The position numbers and the translations under genes are program-made. From Kibdelosporangium sp040675465 (GTDB lineage: Bacteria > Actinomycetota > Actinomycetes > Mycobacteriales > Pseudonocardiaceae), in assembly GCF_040675465.1 (NCBI RefSeq), contig NZ_JBFAPA010000003.1, positions 248,001 through 312,000 of the forward strand: DNA of 64,000 bases. Reading direction: 5' to 3'. Under the pieces are notes generated by a model. The model was not told the DNA's origin, ran no database searches, and saw only the letters and a list, made by a program, of their open reading frames with translations. Below are positions 53,101 through 58,098 of this stretch, piece after piece. Position 1 is the stretch's first letter; every line of letters starts with the position of its first letter.

Positions 53101-53904
53101 GACATCGTCCCGCCCGGTCAGCGTGCCGAGCACCTGGGCCCACGCCACTTGGACAACCGTGCTGATCGTGACCCCATTGGTCTGGGCAGCGGCGGTGATC
53201 CGGGCGGTGGTCTCCGAGTCGAGGACGCGGATGATCGAGGCGGGGACTTCGGCGGCGCGGGCGCGTTGCTCTGGCGCGACCCTGGTCGGACCTTCGAGTC
53301 CGGCCAGAGCCGCTCGCCAGGCGGACTCGGCCGCGGCCTTGTCCTGGCCCGCGAGATGGGCCAGGTAGTCCCGGAACTGCGGGGCCGGTGGCAGGGTCCC
53401 GCCCGCGTAGAGCGTCAGCAGCTCGCGGACCAGGACCGGCATCGACCAGCCGTCCAGCAGGACATGGTGGTGCGTAAGGACAAGCCGGTACGAGGTCGCG
53501 GCCAGCTTGACCAACGTCATGCGCAGCAACGGGGGCACCGCGGGGTCGAAGCCACGGGCCTGTTCTTCGTCGAGGATCCGGGCGAGCTCGTCGTCGCGTT
53601 TGTCGGCGTCGTGGCCGGACAGGTCGAGCTCCCCCCACGGGAGCTCGACCCGTTTGCCCACCAACGCGACGTTCCGGCCGGTCTTGCTCTGCCGGAAGGC
53701 CGCGCGCAGGTTCGGGTGCCGGTCCAGCAGCGCCTGCCCGGCCGCGCGCATCGCTTGCGCGTCAACGGGCCCGTCCAGGTCGACGGTGAGCTGGCTGGTG
53801 TAGAGGTCGATCCCGCCGGTGTCCAGCAACGTGTGGAACAGCAGGCCTTCCTGCAGCGGGGTGAGCGGCAGGATGTCAGCCAACCCGGTCACGAGATCTC
53901 CCAT
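35152..53904 (-). CDS. Five-module non-ribosomal peptide synthetase (modules 2-6) of a hydroxamate siderophore
   Basis: The 6250-aa protein is ordered C-A-T-E / C-A-nMT-T / C-A-T / C-A-T / C-A-T-E (modules given as separate entries). It starts with a C domain (PLTPLQEGLLFH) that accepts a D-residue from the partner NRPS whose gene overlaps it by 16 nt, so the pair are coupled. Specificity codes read by hand predict Ser, N5-hydroxyornithine, Ser and two basic/amide-type residues. It ends in an E domain (last residues ALESLIRSTP) and has no thioesterase, reductase or terminal condensation-cyclisation domain. MbtH follows directly. Expression should be iron-repressed from the promoter near 60460. 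Confidence 0.95.
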   Translation of the reverse strand: MGDLVTGLADILPLTPLQEGLLFHTLLDTGGIDLYTSQLTVDLDGPVDAQAMRAAGQALLDRHPNLRAAFRQSKTGRNVALVGKRVELPWGELDLSGHDADKRDDELARILDEEQARGFDPAVPPLLRMTLVKLAATSYRLVLTHHHVLLDGWSMPVLVRELLTLYAGGTLPPAPQFRDYLAHLAGQDKAAAESAWRAALAGLEGPTRVAPEQRARAAEVPASIIRVLDSETTARITAAAQTNGVTISTVVQVAWAQVLGTLTGRDDVVFGTTVSGRPPELAGVADMVGLFINTVPVRVRLGGPLGTLLRRVQGEQTALLDHQTFGLADIQRIAGQGELFDTITVIENWPELPELPDTGDVTVTASAVRDAAHYPLYLVARPGERLELRLHHRLDAFDATTGGRLADWLVRALESIASGTLDLLGPEREQVLRTWNSTAAEVPDETLTSLLAAQAVRTPDATAVVFEGSSLTYAELHSRAGRLASLLAERGVGPDSVVAVSVPRSLDLMVALLAVLRAGAAYLPVDPDHPVARRQALLHDAHPSMGITVSSVSSVGDLDWLVLDRLTLPEVPLGPVHTAPEHLAYILYTSGSSGKPKGVGISHRAIVNRLAWMQDVYKLYTDDRVLQKTPTSFDVSVWELFWALCQGAAVVLARPGGHTDPAYLTQLIERERITTLHFVPSMLAAFVGAVEDSAWAASLRRVICSGEALSADLVTRWHSLTGVPLFNLYGPTEAAVDVTWWDTADGPGVPIGKPVCNTQVYVLDSALRPVPIGAPGELYLAGAQLARGYRGRAGLTSERFVANPFGKPGERMYRTGDLVRWRPDGALDYLGRTDDQVKIRGVRIEPGEVAAALTARPDVTTAAVIARDGQLIAYVVPNGVFDTPRVLEALAQDLPPALVPGAIVVLDALPVTANGKLDRKALPVPERKTTARGPRNDRERLLADLFAATLKLDRVGIDDDFFVLGGDSIVSISLVARARREGLNLVARDVFKHRTPAALAAALTERSPVTAVDEDGVGELPLLPVAHWLRERGGPIRRFSQHMTVPIPVDITEVRLLKALQALIDRHDALRLQLTIPVPGLWTLAVRPVGSVRAELGTELNPEAGAMVSATWSPGELRLSIHHLAIDGVSWQILLPDLEAALRGETLPPVPTSLRTWSRRVAEAAQNPALLSELPYWTEVLRPGAGLAPALPGATAVKRYSDIPASIVDTAARIRGTVEDVLLTALVLAMARRGQPELLVDVEGHGRDADADLSRTVGWLTTIHPVRLDATGIDIVDAFAGGPAAGEALRRVKEQVRSAPGKGAGFGMLRYGNLQAAPVLAAGSRPQVLVNYLGRGDGNPIGADADPDMPQPYLLSLDVEGRTATWTWSGIELDLTDDFTAALTALSGVTTGLTPSDLVAVSLTQNEIDRVQAAHDGPVDDIWPLSPLQEGLFFLASFDQSGRDVYTVQDHFDFDRMLDASRLRQALATLLQRTTGLRAGFTNNGLTSPAQFIAAQAEPPLFEVDLTGQEGRLPEVMAADRARKFDVGKPPLLAVTLIKLGENRCRLVISHHLLLWDGWSSALLFEDLFELYTAGDDAVLPWRGSYRDYLEWLSDQDTEVAVESWRSTLGGLDEPTLVFPTRTGEPVAPETLRVELSEEDSERLRSAVRSHGVTLNAMISAAWGIVLAGLTGRDDVVFGTTVSGRPDTLRHVESIIGLFLNTVPARVRLDPAETVGELLARLQDERSATMGHDWVGLADIQRQTGHKQLFDTISVLQNFIGDGSEEAEFRQRHGITDVGYADATHYPLTLVITPTNRIVVGLYRRPDIVTEPVAESIVTRLVAVLRRLAASPDTKIGELDTLTSAERHDVLVRWNETQSPLGTRTIADLLAEQAQRTPTETALVTPLVTWTYADLEARINRLARWLISCGAGPERVVGLALPRTADMVAALFAVLRTGAAYLPLDTDYPADRIAFMLSDARPVCVLATSATAALLPECDALLLDSPEVSAAIDALAADPVPEFEAESTYRLEHPAYVIYTSGSTGRPKGVVTPYRGLTNMQQNHREAIFGPVVDRTGRRLRIAHTVSFSFDMSWEELLWLVEGHEVHVCDEQLRRDPQALAAYCARHRIDVVNVTPTYAAQLFEHGLLDGPHVPPLVLLGGEAVPEQVWTRLLETPGVTGYNLYGPTEYTINTLGGGTDDSVTATVGKPIHNTRAYVLDSRLQPVAPGVAGELYIAGIGLARGYLDRHGLTAERFVACPFGAPGERMYRTGDLVRWRSDGLLDFIGRADDQVKIRGYRVEPGEIAAVLADHPAVSAAAVVAVDGRLAGYVVPAPPDTDARETAESAHVEEWQQVYDAEYDTIPTAVFTEDYAGWDSSYTGEPIPFAEMHEWREHTLSRIKALAPSKILEVGVGSGLLLSGLARDVDEYWATDFSQPVITKLAADVANDPTLASVRLQCQDAAVTDGLPSGHFDVIVINSVIQYFPSAAHLARVLLGLGSLLAPGGAIFVGDVRNLATLNDFHAAIAVTRGEDEASARRRVWMEKELVLDPGWFTRLPGFTGAEIRVKGGRSHNELTRHRYDVLLHTAPTLDVSDAPAIPFSSMATLARRLEVGQQAVLRVTGIPNPRLEGDPDGIEPEDLTDLAARLGFRAVATPDSGAYSAVFVKSEDPLTGVHIGPAGANDPAAARAVIALLPKLREYLKDALPDYMVPSVLVPLESMPLTPNGKLDRAALPAAEPVATGGGQAPSTPTEAVLCALFDEILGVEKVGAIDDFFELGGHSLLATRLISRARTELGVELAIRDLFEAATPQDLAIRADSRRTPARPTVRRYERPSRIPVSFAQQRLLLVDSIAGGDLAYNFPLVFRVTGLDVDALRAAVNDVAQRHESLRTVFPDGEHQEILDISPTFEVSGSVEQFVRRPFDLRTEIPFRVGVFEDVVAVVLHHITTDEWSDRPFLADLTRAYQARVNGAAPQWTPLEVQYADYTLWQRELLEEVGDEQLSFWVDALQDIPDALALPLDRPRPVTPTGRGGRTELDLPAAVVNELRVLTNRTGASMFMILQAAVATLLHRLGAGTDIPLGAPVAGRTDAGVNDLVGFFVNTLVLRTSLDGDPTFTELLARVKEADLAAFEHQDVPFERVVEAVNPVRVAGRNPLFQVMLGYHVRTDDDDTVLGLPTEWIPMDTGQAKFDLHFTFVDRPGGITLVLEFARDLIDQSTADSLTARMAALLNQVGARPDVRVGSLDVLTEAEQRSVVSDWNATAHPVPATTLPALFEAQVARTPDAIAVVFEGVSLTYAELNGRANRLARHLIAQGVTAESVVAVQLARSIELIVALYAVHKAGAAYLPVDLDYPAERIRYMLADAEPAFVIDGPAMVDVSGDPSNLPIRVRPAHPAYVIYTSGSTGRPKGVVVPHSGIVNRLLWMQDTYKLSSADRVLQKTPSSFDVSVWEFFWPLITGATLVVARPEGHKDPSYLASLIQEQGITTAHFVPSMLDVFLAEAAGCTSLRQVFASGEALPAGVAARFLEVLDAKLHNLYGPTEASVDVTYWPVVDSRVPIGRPVWNTQTYVLDAGLQPVPPGVVGELYLAGAQLARGYLGRAGLTAERFVANPFTTGQRMYRTGDLARWTTDGVLEFLGRADDQVKVRGFRIELGEIESALAQDPGVSRAVVVVRDQTLVAYVIGKVTTRLADVLPEYMVPTVVELDAFPVTPNGKLDRKALPAPSFEVSDGEPRNSVEAALCQIFADVLGLDLIGIDDDFFAVGGHSLLAMRLAGRVSAVLGSTVSLRTVFDSPTVARLALVLGTENSRPPLVPVEHNGDVPLSFAQQRMWVLDKLSGPSPAYTIPMTWRLNGPLNVEALRAALVDVMDRHEPLRTLVAERDGVAVQRIVPVESVLQVERVSDGLVDGRIAEVTRQPFALDAELPIRARVFEVGPDEHVFLLVLHHIATDEWSAGPLVRDLAQAYAARLDGAAPQWTPLPIQYSDYVLWQRALLGDESDAESLSARQLDYWRSALAGLPDELNLPVDRLRPEEADERGGTVTVPLDTETASALRALAQAENVSMFMVFQAAVAALLTRLGAGDDIPVGSPIAGRSDSALDDLVGFFLNTLVLRTDTSGDPSFRELLARVRETNLAAYEHQDVPFERVVDAINPARSLGRHPLFQVMVVYIPEMGDTFALNGLTVRAERITSDTSKFDLSFDFVETGQGIDASIEYRADLFNRDTVSGFGERLMRVLRAVATDPSVAIGRIDLLTPAERISLAQDTAVPVEMDAVTAFFAAVQARPDQIALVTAGGRLTFAELADQVRRIAGALRARGVGAEQVVGLELPREHMVPAILGVWAAGAAYLPIDPEYPEARRALMIADARPVCVLTSLEFGAPVSSAPYRADAAAYVIYTSGSTGTPKGVVATHGGVANLLAGQRAQVIPAEPARAGHIQPFGFDASLEPLLWLLAGHELHVIDDLTRTDPPALVSYVRDHGIDFLDATPSYLVELERHGLFEHPLKVLVVGSERVPPSLWERLRTLDVSVHDLYGPTEFTVDAYGRHEKHASPVANSQVYVLDAALSPVPSGVAGEVYLTGAGLTRGYLNRAGLTAERFVANPFVPGTRMYRTGDLARIRNGVIEFIGRTDDQVKIRGYRVELGEVESALLALPSVKAVAVVTRYSRLVAYVVPSQDTNLLRGQLAGTLPEHMVPAVVIGLDALPLTANGKLDRAALPAPDFAAMTGDRAPSGPAEELLAAHVADVLRLPKVGADDDFFALGGDSIVAIQLVSRLRADGKVITPRDVFRHRTIAQIASALSDAPDPTVPVVADLVTLTAAEAAEVDGEVLPLTPLQSGLLFLASLDTDDLDVYTVQMSLDLHGPLDCPRLRDALQALLDRHANLRSSFQYLSSGRAVAVAPARVEVPWREVEFVDEQAWTELLAVERRRFDPASAPLLRAVLVRVGPEEHRLVISHQHLLLDGWSTAPLLAELSRLYSGSTVSGPLFKDYLTWLGAQDRSAAESAWREALADLESPTHLAPPGTRSPLTPSVRQVEVPASVTAALVALGRLNGFTLNTIVQAAWGVVLGRLTGSSDVVFGATVSGRPPEVPGVESMIGLFINTIPVRVRLRPSESVHSLLTRLQEEQSRLMAHQYLGLTDVAKLAGTGDLFDTLVVFESYPGGEPEFESGLRVSERHSQDATHYPLTWAVEVDSSLKLTAEYRSDLFSQETIEQITDAMVAVLGAMVIDRPVGTIDVLDAASRERVLVSWNDTALPVSVHTVPELFEAQVQATPDAIAVVAGDVSLTFAELNARANRLARALVSVGVGPERVVGIALPRTEEWLVAILAVHKAGAAYLPLELSLPAERISAMLIDSGALAVVSTSGVQFGTSLPVVLTDALPAASTENLGTPPHPDNPAYVIYTSGSTGKPKGVVVPHRGLANLFASHRKDLYVPTVAATGRRHLRVGHAWSFSFDASWQPQLWLLDGHAVHVLDEETRRDPELLTAAIRLHALDFIEVTPTVLTQLADAGLFEDCPLSLIGFGGEAVSEGLWARLRSLPGTSGVNLYGPTEGTVDALVAKVSASSRPVIGRPVANARAYVLDAGLRPVPPGVTGELYLAGDGLARGYLGQGALTAERFVASPFGAPGERLYRTGDLARWSVDGRLEYGGRSDDQVKVRGFRVEPAEISSVIAAQAGVTSAVVTVRPGPVARLVAYVVGSDVDTSALRRAVAAALPDYMVPSAFVVLDRLPVLPGGKLDRDSLPEPDFSSAGRAPAGPVETALASVVAEVLGLSWVGADDDFFALGGDSIVSMQLVSRARAAGWRITPRQVFTERSVAGLALVATPAAVVSRVSDGTGVVPLVPVMHWLRELDGPFNGYQQYALLRTPAALTMDALVSMIGALVQTHDMLRARLVDWELHVPATVDISSWVTRVPVTGDLSATIAAHAVAARDGLDPAGGRMMSVVWFDVPGSAGRLLMMVHHLVMDGVSWRILLPDLASAWTDISAGRVPALLPEDTSFRRWAQLLTSLAPSRESELDLWTSVVSDVDSFPLIRPLDPRVDVADTEKVLSVSLPASLTSLLVGSVPAAYDARIDDVLLAALALAVSEWRGSGRSVLVDLEGHGRQEQLGDVDLSRTIGWFTTIYPVRLDTGGVTLATLTPATAQDLVSRTGAHLTSLPDSGIGYGMLRYLAGASELASVRPPIEFNYLGRFGYPEDADWSYAPEEDAADVDADAQMPVSHAIEINAHTRDLPTGPVLEATWSWPADVLTEQAVTTLAHTWLRALESLIRSTP
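35155..39559 (-). other. NRPS module 6: C-A-T-E, terminal module ending in epimerase
   Basis: Boundaries are approximate. D-acceptor-type C domain (LPLTPLQSGLLF) with QHLLLDG, Gln at the first His position, catalytic His kept. A-domain code D-A-Q-E-G-G-L-V-D-K, not assigned; Gln or a hydroxyornithine-type residue is possible. T motif LGGDSIVSMQL, then an E domain with HHLVMDGVSW and FNYLGRF to the C-terminus. No release domain follows. Confidence 0.8.
39560..42559 (-). other. NRPS module 5: C-A-T, basic residue predicted, E domain apparently lost
   Basis: Boundaries are approximate. L-acceptor C domain (VPLSFAQQRMWVLD, HHIATDE). A-domain code D-A-E-D-V-G-L-V-D-K, with acidic pocket residues, suggests a basic amino acid such as ornithine or a derivative; not assigned firmly. 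The T domain reads LGGDSIVAIQL, the E-partner type, and the next C domain is a D-acceptor type, yet no E domain lies between them. Confidence 0.75.
42560..45509 (-). other. NRPS module 4: C-A-T, predicted L-serine
   Basis: Boundaries are approximate. C domain of the L-acceptor type (IPVSFAQQRLLLVD) with core motif HHITTDE, Glu replacing the usual Gly. A-domain code D-V-W-H-F-S-L-V-D-K matches Ser. T motif VGGHSLLAMRL. No E domain, in agreement with an L-residue passed to an L-acceptor C domain. Confidence 0.85.
45510..49689 (-). other. NRPS module 3: C-A-nMT-T, predicted N-methyl-N5-hydroxyornithine
   Basis: Boundaries are approximate. The C domain aligns at its core motif as HLLLWDG where HHxxxDG is expected, so the catalytic His position reads Leu (codon 49246-49248). 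The A-domain code D-M-E-N-L-G-L-I-N-K is that of N5-hydroxyornithine domains. An N-methyltransferase with ILEVGVGSGLLL is inserted between A8 and A10 (about residues 2330-2570). The T motif is LGGHSLLATRL. The next C domain is of the L-acceptor type. Confidence 0.85.
52041..52073. repeat. 11-bp-phased AT-rich motif cluster inside NRPS module 2 A domain (copy 1)
   Basis: Three in-register 11-mers: CGGTATACAAC (52041), TTGTACACATC (52052) and TTGCATCCAGG (52063). The stretch 52052-52068 equals 11486-11502 exactly. The encoded MQDVYKLY uses CAA, GAT, TTG and TAT, whereas the equivalent module 4 peptide uses CAG, GAC and CTC. Confidence 0.65.
52136..52157. repeat. 11-bp-phased AT-rich motif cluster inside NRPS module 2 A domain (copy 2, inverted)
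   Basis: On the minus strand two perfect 11-mers adjoin: TTGCATACATC (52157-52147) and TTGTATACATC (52146-52136). The encoded AYILYTS is the universal A3 motif, coded elsewhere with GCG, TAC and ACC codons but here with GCA, TTG, TAT and ACA. Confidence 0.65.
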
Positions 53905-56900
53905 TCGGCTTCGAGCTCGTCGATCTCCTCCTGGCTCAGGCCGGTCAGGCCGAGGTCGGAGGGGGTGTGCCCGCCGGCACCAGGCCCGGCGGCGTGCGTC
54001 ACGAGGGCGTCCAGCGCGGCGAACCAGCCCTGGGCCAGCGCGCGCACAGCGTCCTCGGTGAACAGTTCGGCGGGGAACGCCCAGGTGACACGGAGTTCGG
54101 GCCCGTCCGGGCCGTCGGCGGTGAAAGCGTTGATCTCCAACGAATATGGGGTGACTGGCATGGCGGTGTCGAAACCGCCCTCCAGCACGCCGGCACCCGG
54201 GAGCGCGGTCCAGTCCTGGCCGGTGGCGACGGAGAACCGGCCGAGGTAGTTGAAGCTGATCTGCGGTGTGCCGAACCCGGCCAGAACCTTTGCGGTGTCC
54301 GGGTTCAGGTGACGCAGCACGCCGTAGCCGATGCCGTGGTCAGGGATCGCGCGCAGTTGTTCCTTGATCAGCTTCAGCGCCGTGCCCGCGTCCGGTCCGC
54401 CGGCCAACGCATCCGCCCGGTTCACTGCACCGAGGTCGAGGCGGACGGGGAAGATACTGGTGAACCAGCCCAGCGTGCGAGACAGGTCGACGTCGCCGAT
54501 CTGTTCCTCACGGCCGTGGCCTTCCAGCGCCACTAACACGTCGGTCCCGCTGCCCCGCCATTCGGTGACCGCCAACGCGAGAGCGGTCAGCAGGACGTCG
54601 TTGATCCCCGCGTGGAACGCCGCCGGGACCGTGGTCAACAGGGGTGTGGTTTTCTCGACCGGCAGGCGCAAGGTCACCCGTTGGACAGAGGCCAAGTCCT
54701 GCAAGGGGTTCAATGGGCGCGAGCCGAGCAACGGGTCCGGTCCATCCATAATGGACGTCCACAGGGGAAGCTCACCAGTCCGGTCTTCTTTGTGGAGCGA
54801 CTCGGACCAAGGGCCGAAGGGAGTGCCGATCGCGGGCACTTCGCCCTGCTCGCCGGCGGCAAGGTCGGGCAACAGGATTCGCCACGAGACGCCATCCATC
54901 ACCCAGTGGTGCACGACGACCAGCAGTCCCTGGTCGCAACGGACGGCCTGGATCATCACACCGTTCTCCGGGTCCAGCCGGGCAGCGGCTTCCTCGGTCA
55001 GGGTCTCGATGTCGCCGCTGGCCGTGGTGAGGATCGATGCCGCGTCGACGGATCCGGGCTCGGACACAGTGAACGTCTGTGCTGCACGGTCGATACGGGA
55101 TCGCAGTACGTCGTGCCTGTCGATGACCTTCTGCAGGATCGGGACGAGATCGACATCGGGTACGGCGACGAGCATGGCCTGGCTGAAAGCTTTCACTGGG
55201 CCGCCGCACTCGTCGAGCCAGCGCATGATCGGCGTCATCGGGAACGTGCCGACACCCGAGACCTCTTCACGCACCTGAACGGCTGTCACCACACCGGCCA
55301 TCGCGGCAGGCGTTCGATGCTCGAAGACGGCACGAGGAGTCAGCGTGAGACCGTTCTCGCGGGCCCGGATCACCAGCTGGATCGAGACGATGCTGTCGCC
55401 GCCAAGCGCGAAGAAATCATCTTCCACACCAACCTGAGGCAGGCCAAGGACATCAGCGACCAACGAACAAAGCTGGCGCTCCAAGGGCGTGCGCGGCACG
55501 CCGCTGCCTGCGAGAGCTGCGAAGTCCGGCGCGGGAAGGGCTTTCCGGTCCAGCTTGCCGTTGGCCATCACCGGCAGGTGCTCCAACGGGATGAACGCCG
55601 ACGGAACCATGTACTCCGGCAGAACCGCGGCGACATGAGCCCGCAGAGACTTCATCAAGGCATGCACGTCCCGGAACCCGGCCGGGATGTTGGCCAGCGC
55701 GAAGTCCTTGCCAGGCCGGTAGATCTCGGGCAGCTCACCCAGCACGAAGACCAGGTCCAGCTCGCCATTGGCCCCTTCGCTGGACCAAGTGGCCGCGAAC
55801 CGGTAACCGTGTTTCGCAGCAAGCCAGGCCACATCCTCGGGATCGACTCCGTCCGGCGCGGAGCCGCGCAGCCGCACGAGATCGGGCGTCAGGCGAGCGT
55901 TGGGGACGCCCGTCACCCGGAGATCGCCATGCCCAGCGCCCAGCAACTCGTCCAACCCGGCCAAGCCATGGACGTCGACGCCCCACATCAGTTCCAGCCC
56001 GACCGAAGGCGCGCTGGGCTGTCCAGTGTGGAGGGTTACGTCATAGCGGTACCGGCTCAGCTCATTGTGGTAGTCGGCGCGCTTCACCCGCAGGTCAACA
56101 GAAGTGACTCCGGGCAGGTCGAGAGTAGCGAAGAAGTCCGGGTCGAGCAGCAACTCGCCTTCCCAGGACAACGGCAGATCATCCCCGATCCCGGCCCGCA
56201 AAGCAGGCAGCAGACGGAGGTTCCGCACGTCGCCGACGAAGACCGATCCACCCGGAGCCAGCACCCGCAACGCACCACGCAGAACCTCAGTCAAATAGCC
56301 AGCGCTCGGGAAGTACTGGACGACCGAGTTCAGGACCACCGTGTCGAAGTAACCCGTTGGCAGGCCATTGAAGTCGTCGGCTGGCCGCGCTCGCAACCGA
56401 ACCGGCCACTCCGACGGCACACGCCGTCGCAGAGCGGCGACGGCTTCCTCGGAAAGGTCCGTACCCCAGTACTCCTCGGTGTCCGGAGCGATCGCCGACA
56501 GGATCAACCCGCTGCCGACACCGATCTCCAGTACCCGCCGCGGCTGGAGTTCACGGATCCGGTCGACGGTCGCGGCGCGCCAGGACCGCATCTGCGCCAA
56601 CGGAATCGGCGTGCCATCGTAGCTACTGTTCCAACCCGCGAAGCCTTCCTCGGACGACTGCGGACCGGCCGCCGAGTACAGCAGCTCGTGCAGGTCCTTC
56701 CACTCATCGACGATCCCCTGCGCGCCCGGATCTGGCTCAACGTAAGCGACCAGCCGCCGCTGTCCGGCCTTGTCCTCGCGAGCCATCACGGCGGCCGCTC
56801 GAACCGACTCGTGCGCAAGCAGAACGGACTCGATCTCGCCCGGTTCGATGCGGTAGCCCCGGATCTTGACCTGGTCGTCGGCCCGGCCCAGGAACTCCAG

Positions 56901-58046
56901 CGAGCCGGAAGCGTTGATCCGCACCAGGTCGCCGGTCCGGTACAGGCGTCCACCAGACGGGCCAAAGGGATCCGCGACGAACCGCTCGGCCGTCAGCCCA
57001 GGCCGGTTGAGGTAGCCGCGAGCCAGACCGGGGCCGCCGAGATACAGCTCGCCCTCGTCCACCGGTCGCAGCGAGGAGTCGAGCACGTGCACGGCGGTCA
57101 TCGGGTCCGCGATGCCAATGGGTACAACGGGTCCACGCACCCAGTCCGGATGTGACTCACCCAAGGTGGAGTTCACCGTGGCCTCGGTCGGGCCATACGC
57201 GTTGAACATCCGCCGATCCCGGCCATACCTGGCCACCAGCTCCGGCGAGACCCGTTCCGTGCCCGCCAGCAAAATCGCGCCCGGCCGCAGCGAAAGTTCC
57301 TTGGGCAACACCGCGAGCAGGCTCGGCGGCAGGATCATGAAGGTGATCTCGTGACGGTCTATATAGGACGTCAGCTCTGGTCCAGGCACCCGTCGCCCGG
57401 TCGGTGTCACGACCAACCGCCCGCCGGACAACAAAGCCAGGCACAGGTCCCAGAACGCCACATCGAAACTGGGCGAGGCGAACTGCAGGATCCTCGAGTC
57501 CGGCCCGATCCCGAACCGCTCGGTCTGCGTCGCCACCAACTTCGCCACGCCGGTGTGCGACAGGACAACGCCTTTCGGCCGTCCCGTCGACCCGGATGTG
57601 TAGATCACGTAGGCCGCGTTGTGCACGTCCAAGGACACCACAGGCGGAGTGGAAGGCCATTCCGCCAACGAATCCAGCAGCACGACCGGAACATCGTCCG
57701 GCACAACGCAGTCAGCCGTCGTTACCAGGCACACGGGCCGCGCATCCTGGAGCATGTAAGAGATCCGGTCGGGCGGATAGTCCACATCGACCGGGAGGTA
57801 GGCCGCGCCGCTCTTCAGCACGGCCACCTCCGCCACGATCATGTCCAGCGACCGCGGGACCGCCAGCGCCACGAACCGTTCCGGGCCCGCGCCCGCCGCC
57901 GCCAGCCGGTTGGCCAGGCGGTTGGCGCGGGCGTCCAGTTCGGCATACGTGAGCGAAGAGTCCTCGTACACCACGGCGATCGCTTCTGGAGCGGCCTGCA
58001 CGCGTGCCGCGAACAACTCCGGCCAGGTGCGGGCATGCGGAAACAT
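53889..58046 (-). CDS. NRPS loading module 1: A-nMT-T-E
   Basis: The 1385-aa protein starts directly with an A domain (YVIYTSGSTGRPKG at about 147), contains an N-methyltransferase (VLEIGVGSGLIL at about 504) inserted between A8 and A10, a T domain (DDFFALGGDSIVSIQL, about 879) and an E domain (HHWVMDG at about 1047, NYLGRF at about 1266). It therefore loads, N-methylates and epimerises the first residue. The A code reads D-V-W-I-L-A-A-V-N-K, which I cannot assign; formyl-hydroxyornithine is plausible given the formyltransferase gene. The C-terminal helix LSQEEIDELEAEWEIS looks like a COM donor for the next NRPS. GGAGGG lies 5 nt before the ATG. Confidence 0.92.
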   Translation of the reverse strand: MFPHARTWPELFAARVQAAPEAIAVVYEDSSLTYAELDARANRLANRLAAAGAGPERFVALAVPRSLDMIVAEVAVLKSGAAYLPVDVDYPPDRISYMLQDARPVCLVTTADCVVPDDVPVVLLDSLAEWPSTPPVVSLDVHNAAYVIYTSGSTGRPKGVVLSHTGVAKLVATQTERFGIGPDSRILQFASPSFDVAFWDLCLALLSGGRLVVTPTGRRVPGPELTSYIDRHEITFMILPPSLLAVLPKELSLRPGAILLAGTERVSPELVARYGRDRRMFNAYGPTEATVNSTLGESHPDWVRGPVVPIGIADPMTAVHVLDSSLRPVDEGELYLGGPGLARGYLNRPGLTAERFVADPFGPSGGRLYRTGDLVRINASGSLEFLGRADDQVKIRGYRIEPGEIESVLLAHESVRAAAVMAREDKAGQRRLVAYVEPDPGAQGIVDEWKDLHELLYSAAGPQSSEEGFAGWNSSYDGTPIPLAQMRSWRAATVDRIRELQPRRVLEIGVGSGLILSAIAPDTEEYWGTDLSEEAVAALRRRVPSEWPVRLRARPADDFNGLPTGYFDTVVLNSVVQYFPSAGYLTEVLRGALRVLAPGGSVFVGDVRNLRLLPALRAGIGDDLPLSWEGELLLDPDFFATLDLPGVTSVDLRVKRADYHNELSRYRYDVTLHTGQPSAPSVGLELMWGVDVHGLAGLDELLGAGHGDLRVTGVPNARLTPDLVRLRGSAPDGVDPEDVAWLAAKHGYRFAATWSSEGANGELDLVFVLGELPEIYRPGKDFALANIPAGFRDVHALMKSLRAHVAAVLPEYMVPSAFIPLEHLPVMANGKLDRKALPAPDFAALAGSGVPRTPLERQLCSLVADVLGLPQVGVEDDFFALGGDSIVSIQLVIRARENGLTLTPRAVFEHRTPAAMAGVVTAVQVREEVSGVGTFPMTPIMRWLDECGGPVKAFSQAMLVAVPDVDLVPILQKVIDRHDVLRSRIDRAAQTFTVSEPGSVDAASILTTASGDIETLTEEAAARLDPENGVMIQAVRCDQGLLVVVHHWVMDGVSWRILLPDLAAGEQGEVPAIGTPFGPWSESLHKEDRTGELPLWTSIMDGPDPLLGSRPLNPLQDLASVQRVTLRLPVEKTTPLLTTVPAAFHAGINDVLLTALALAVTEWRGSGTDVLVALEGHGREEQIGDVDLSRTLGWFTSIFPVRLDLGAVNRADALAGGPDAGTALKLIKEQLRAIPDHGIGYGVLRHLNPDTAKVLAGFGTPQISFNYLGRFSVATGQDWTALPGAGVLEGGFDTAMPVTPYSLEINAFTADGPDGPELRVTWAFPAELFTEDAVRALAQGWFAALDALVTHAAGPGAGGHTPSDLGLTGLSQEEIDELEAEWEIS

Positions 58047-58070
58047 CAGGTCCCTCCAGAGTGGACGGTG

Positions 58071-58098
58071 CTACTTCTTGACGGCTACTTCTTGACGG
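58071..58098. repeat. 14-bp tandem duplication at the lipoprotein stop codon
   Basis: CTACTTCTTGACGG occurs twice in direct succession (58071-58084 and 58085-58098). The right copy encodes the last residues and stop of the binding lipoprotein; the left copy lies in the 38-bp gap before the NRPS start. It looks like a recent slippage event. Confidence 0.85.

Larger units (their letters stand above)
49690..53904 (-). other. NRPS module 2: C-A-T-E, predicted D-serine
   Basis: Boundaries are approximate. The C domain (residues 1-430) has HHVLLDG and is a D-acceptor type. A-domain core YILYTSGSSGKPKG (about 590) gives code D-V-W-H-I-S-L-V-D-K, matching Ser. T motif DDFFVLGGDSI (about 963). E domain with HHLAIDG (about 1121) and NYLGR. 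The A domain carries two AT-rich repeat clusters at 52041 and 52136, where rare codons replace those used in the other modules. Confidence 0.85.

Noticed and set aside
36000..58000. Long plus-strand ORFs antisense to the NRPS genes
   Set aside because: They are rich in Arg, Pro and Gln with no motifs, as expected for shadows of GC-rich coding sequence on the opposite strand.
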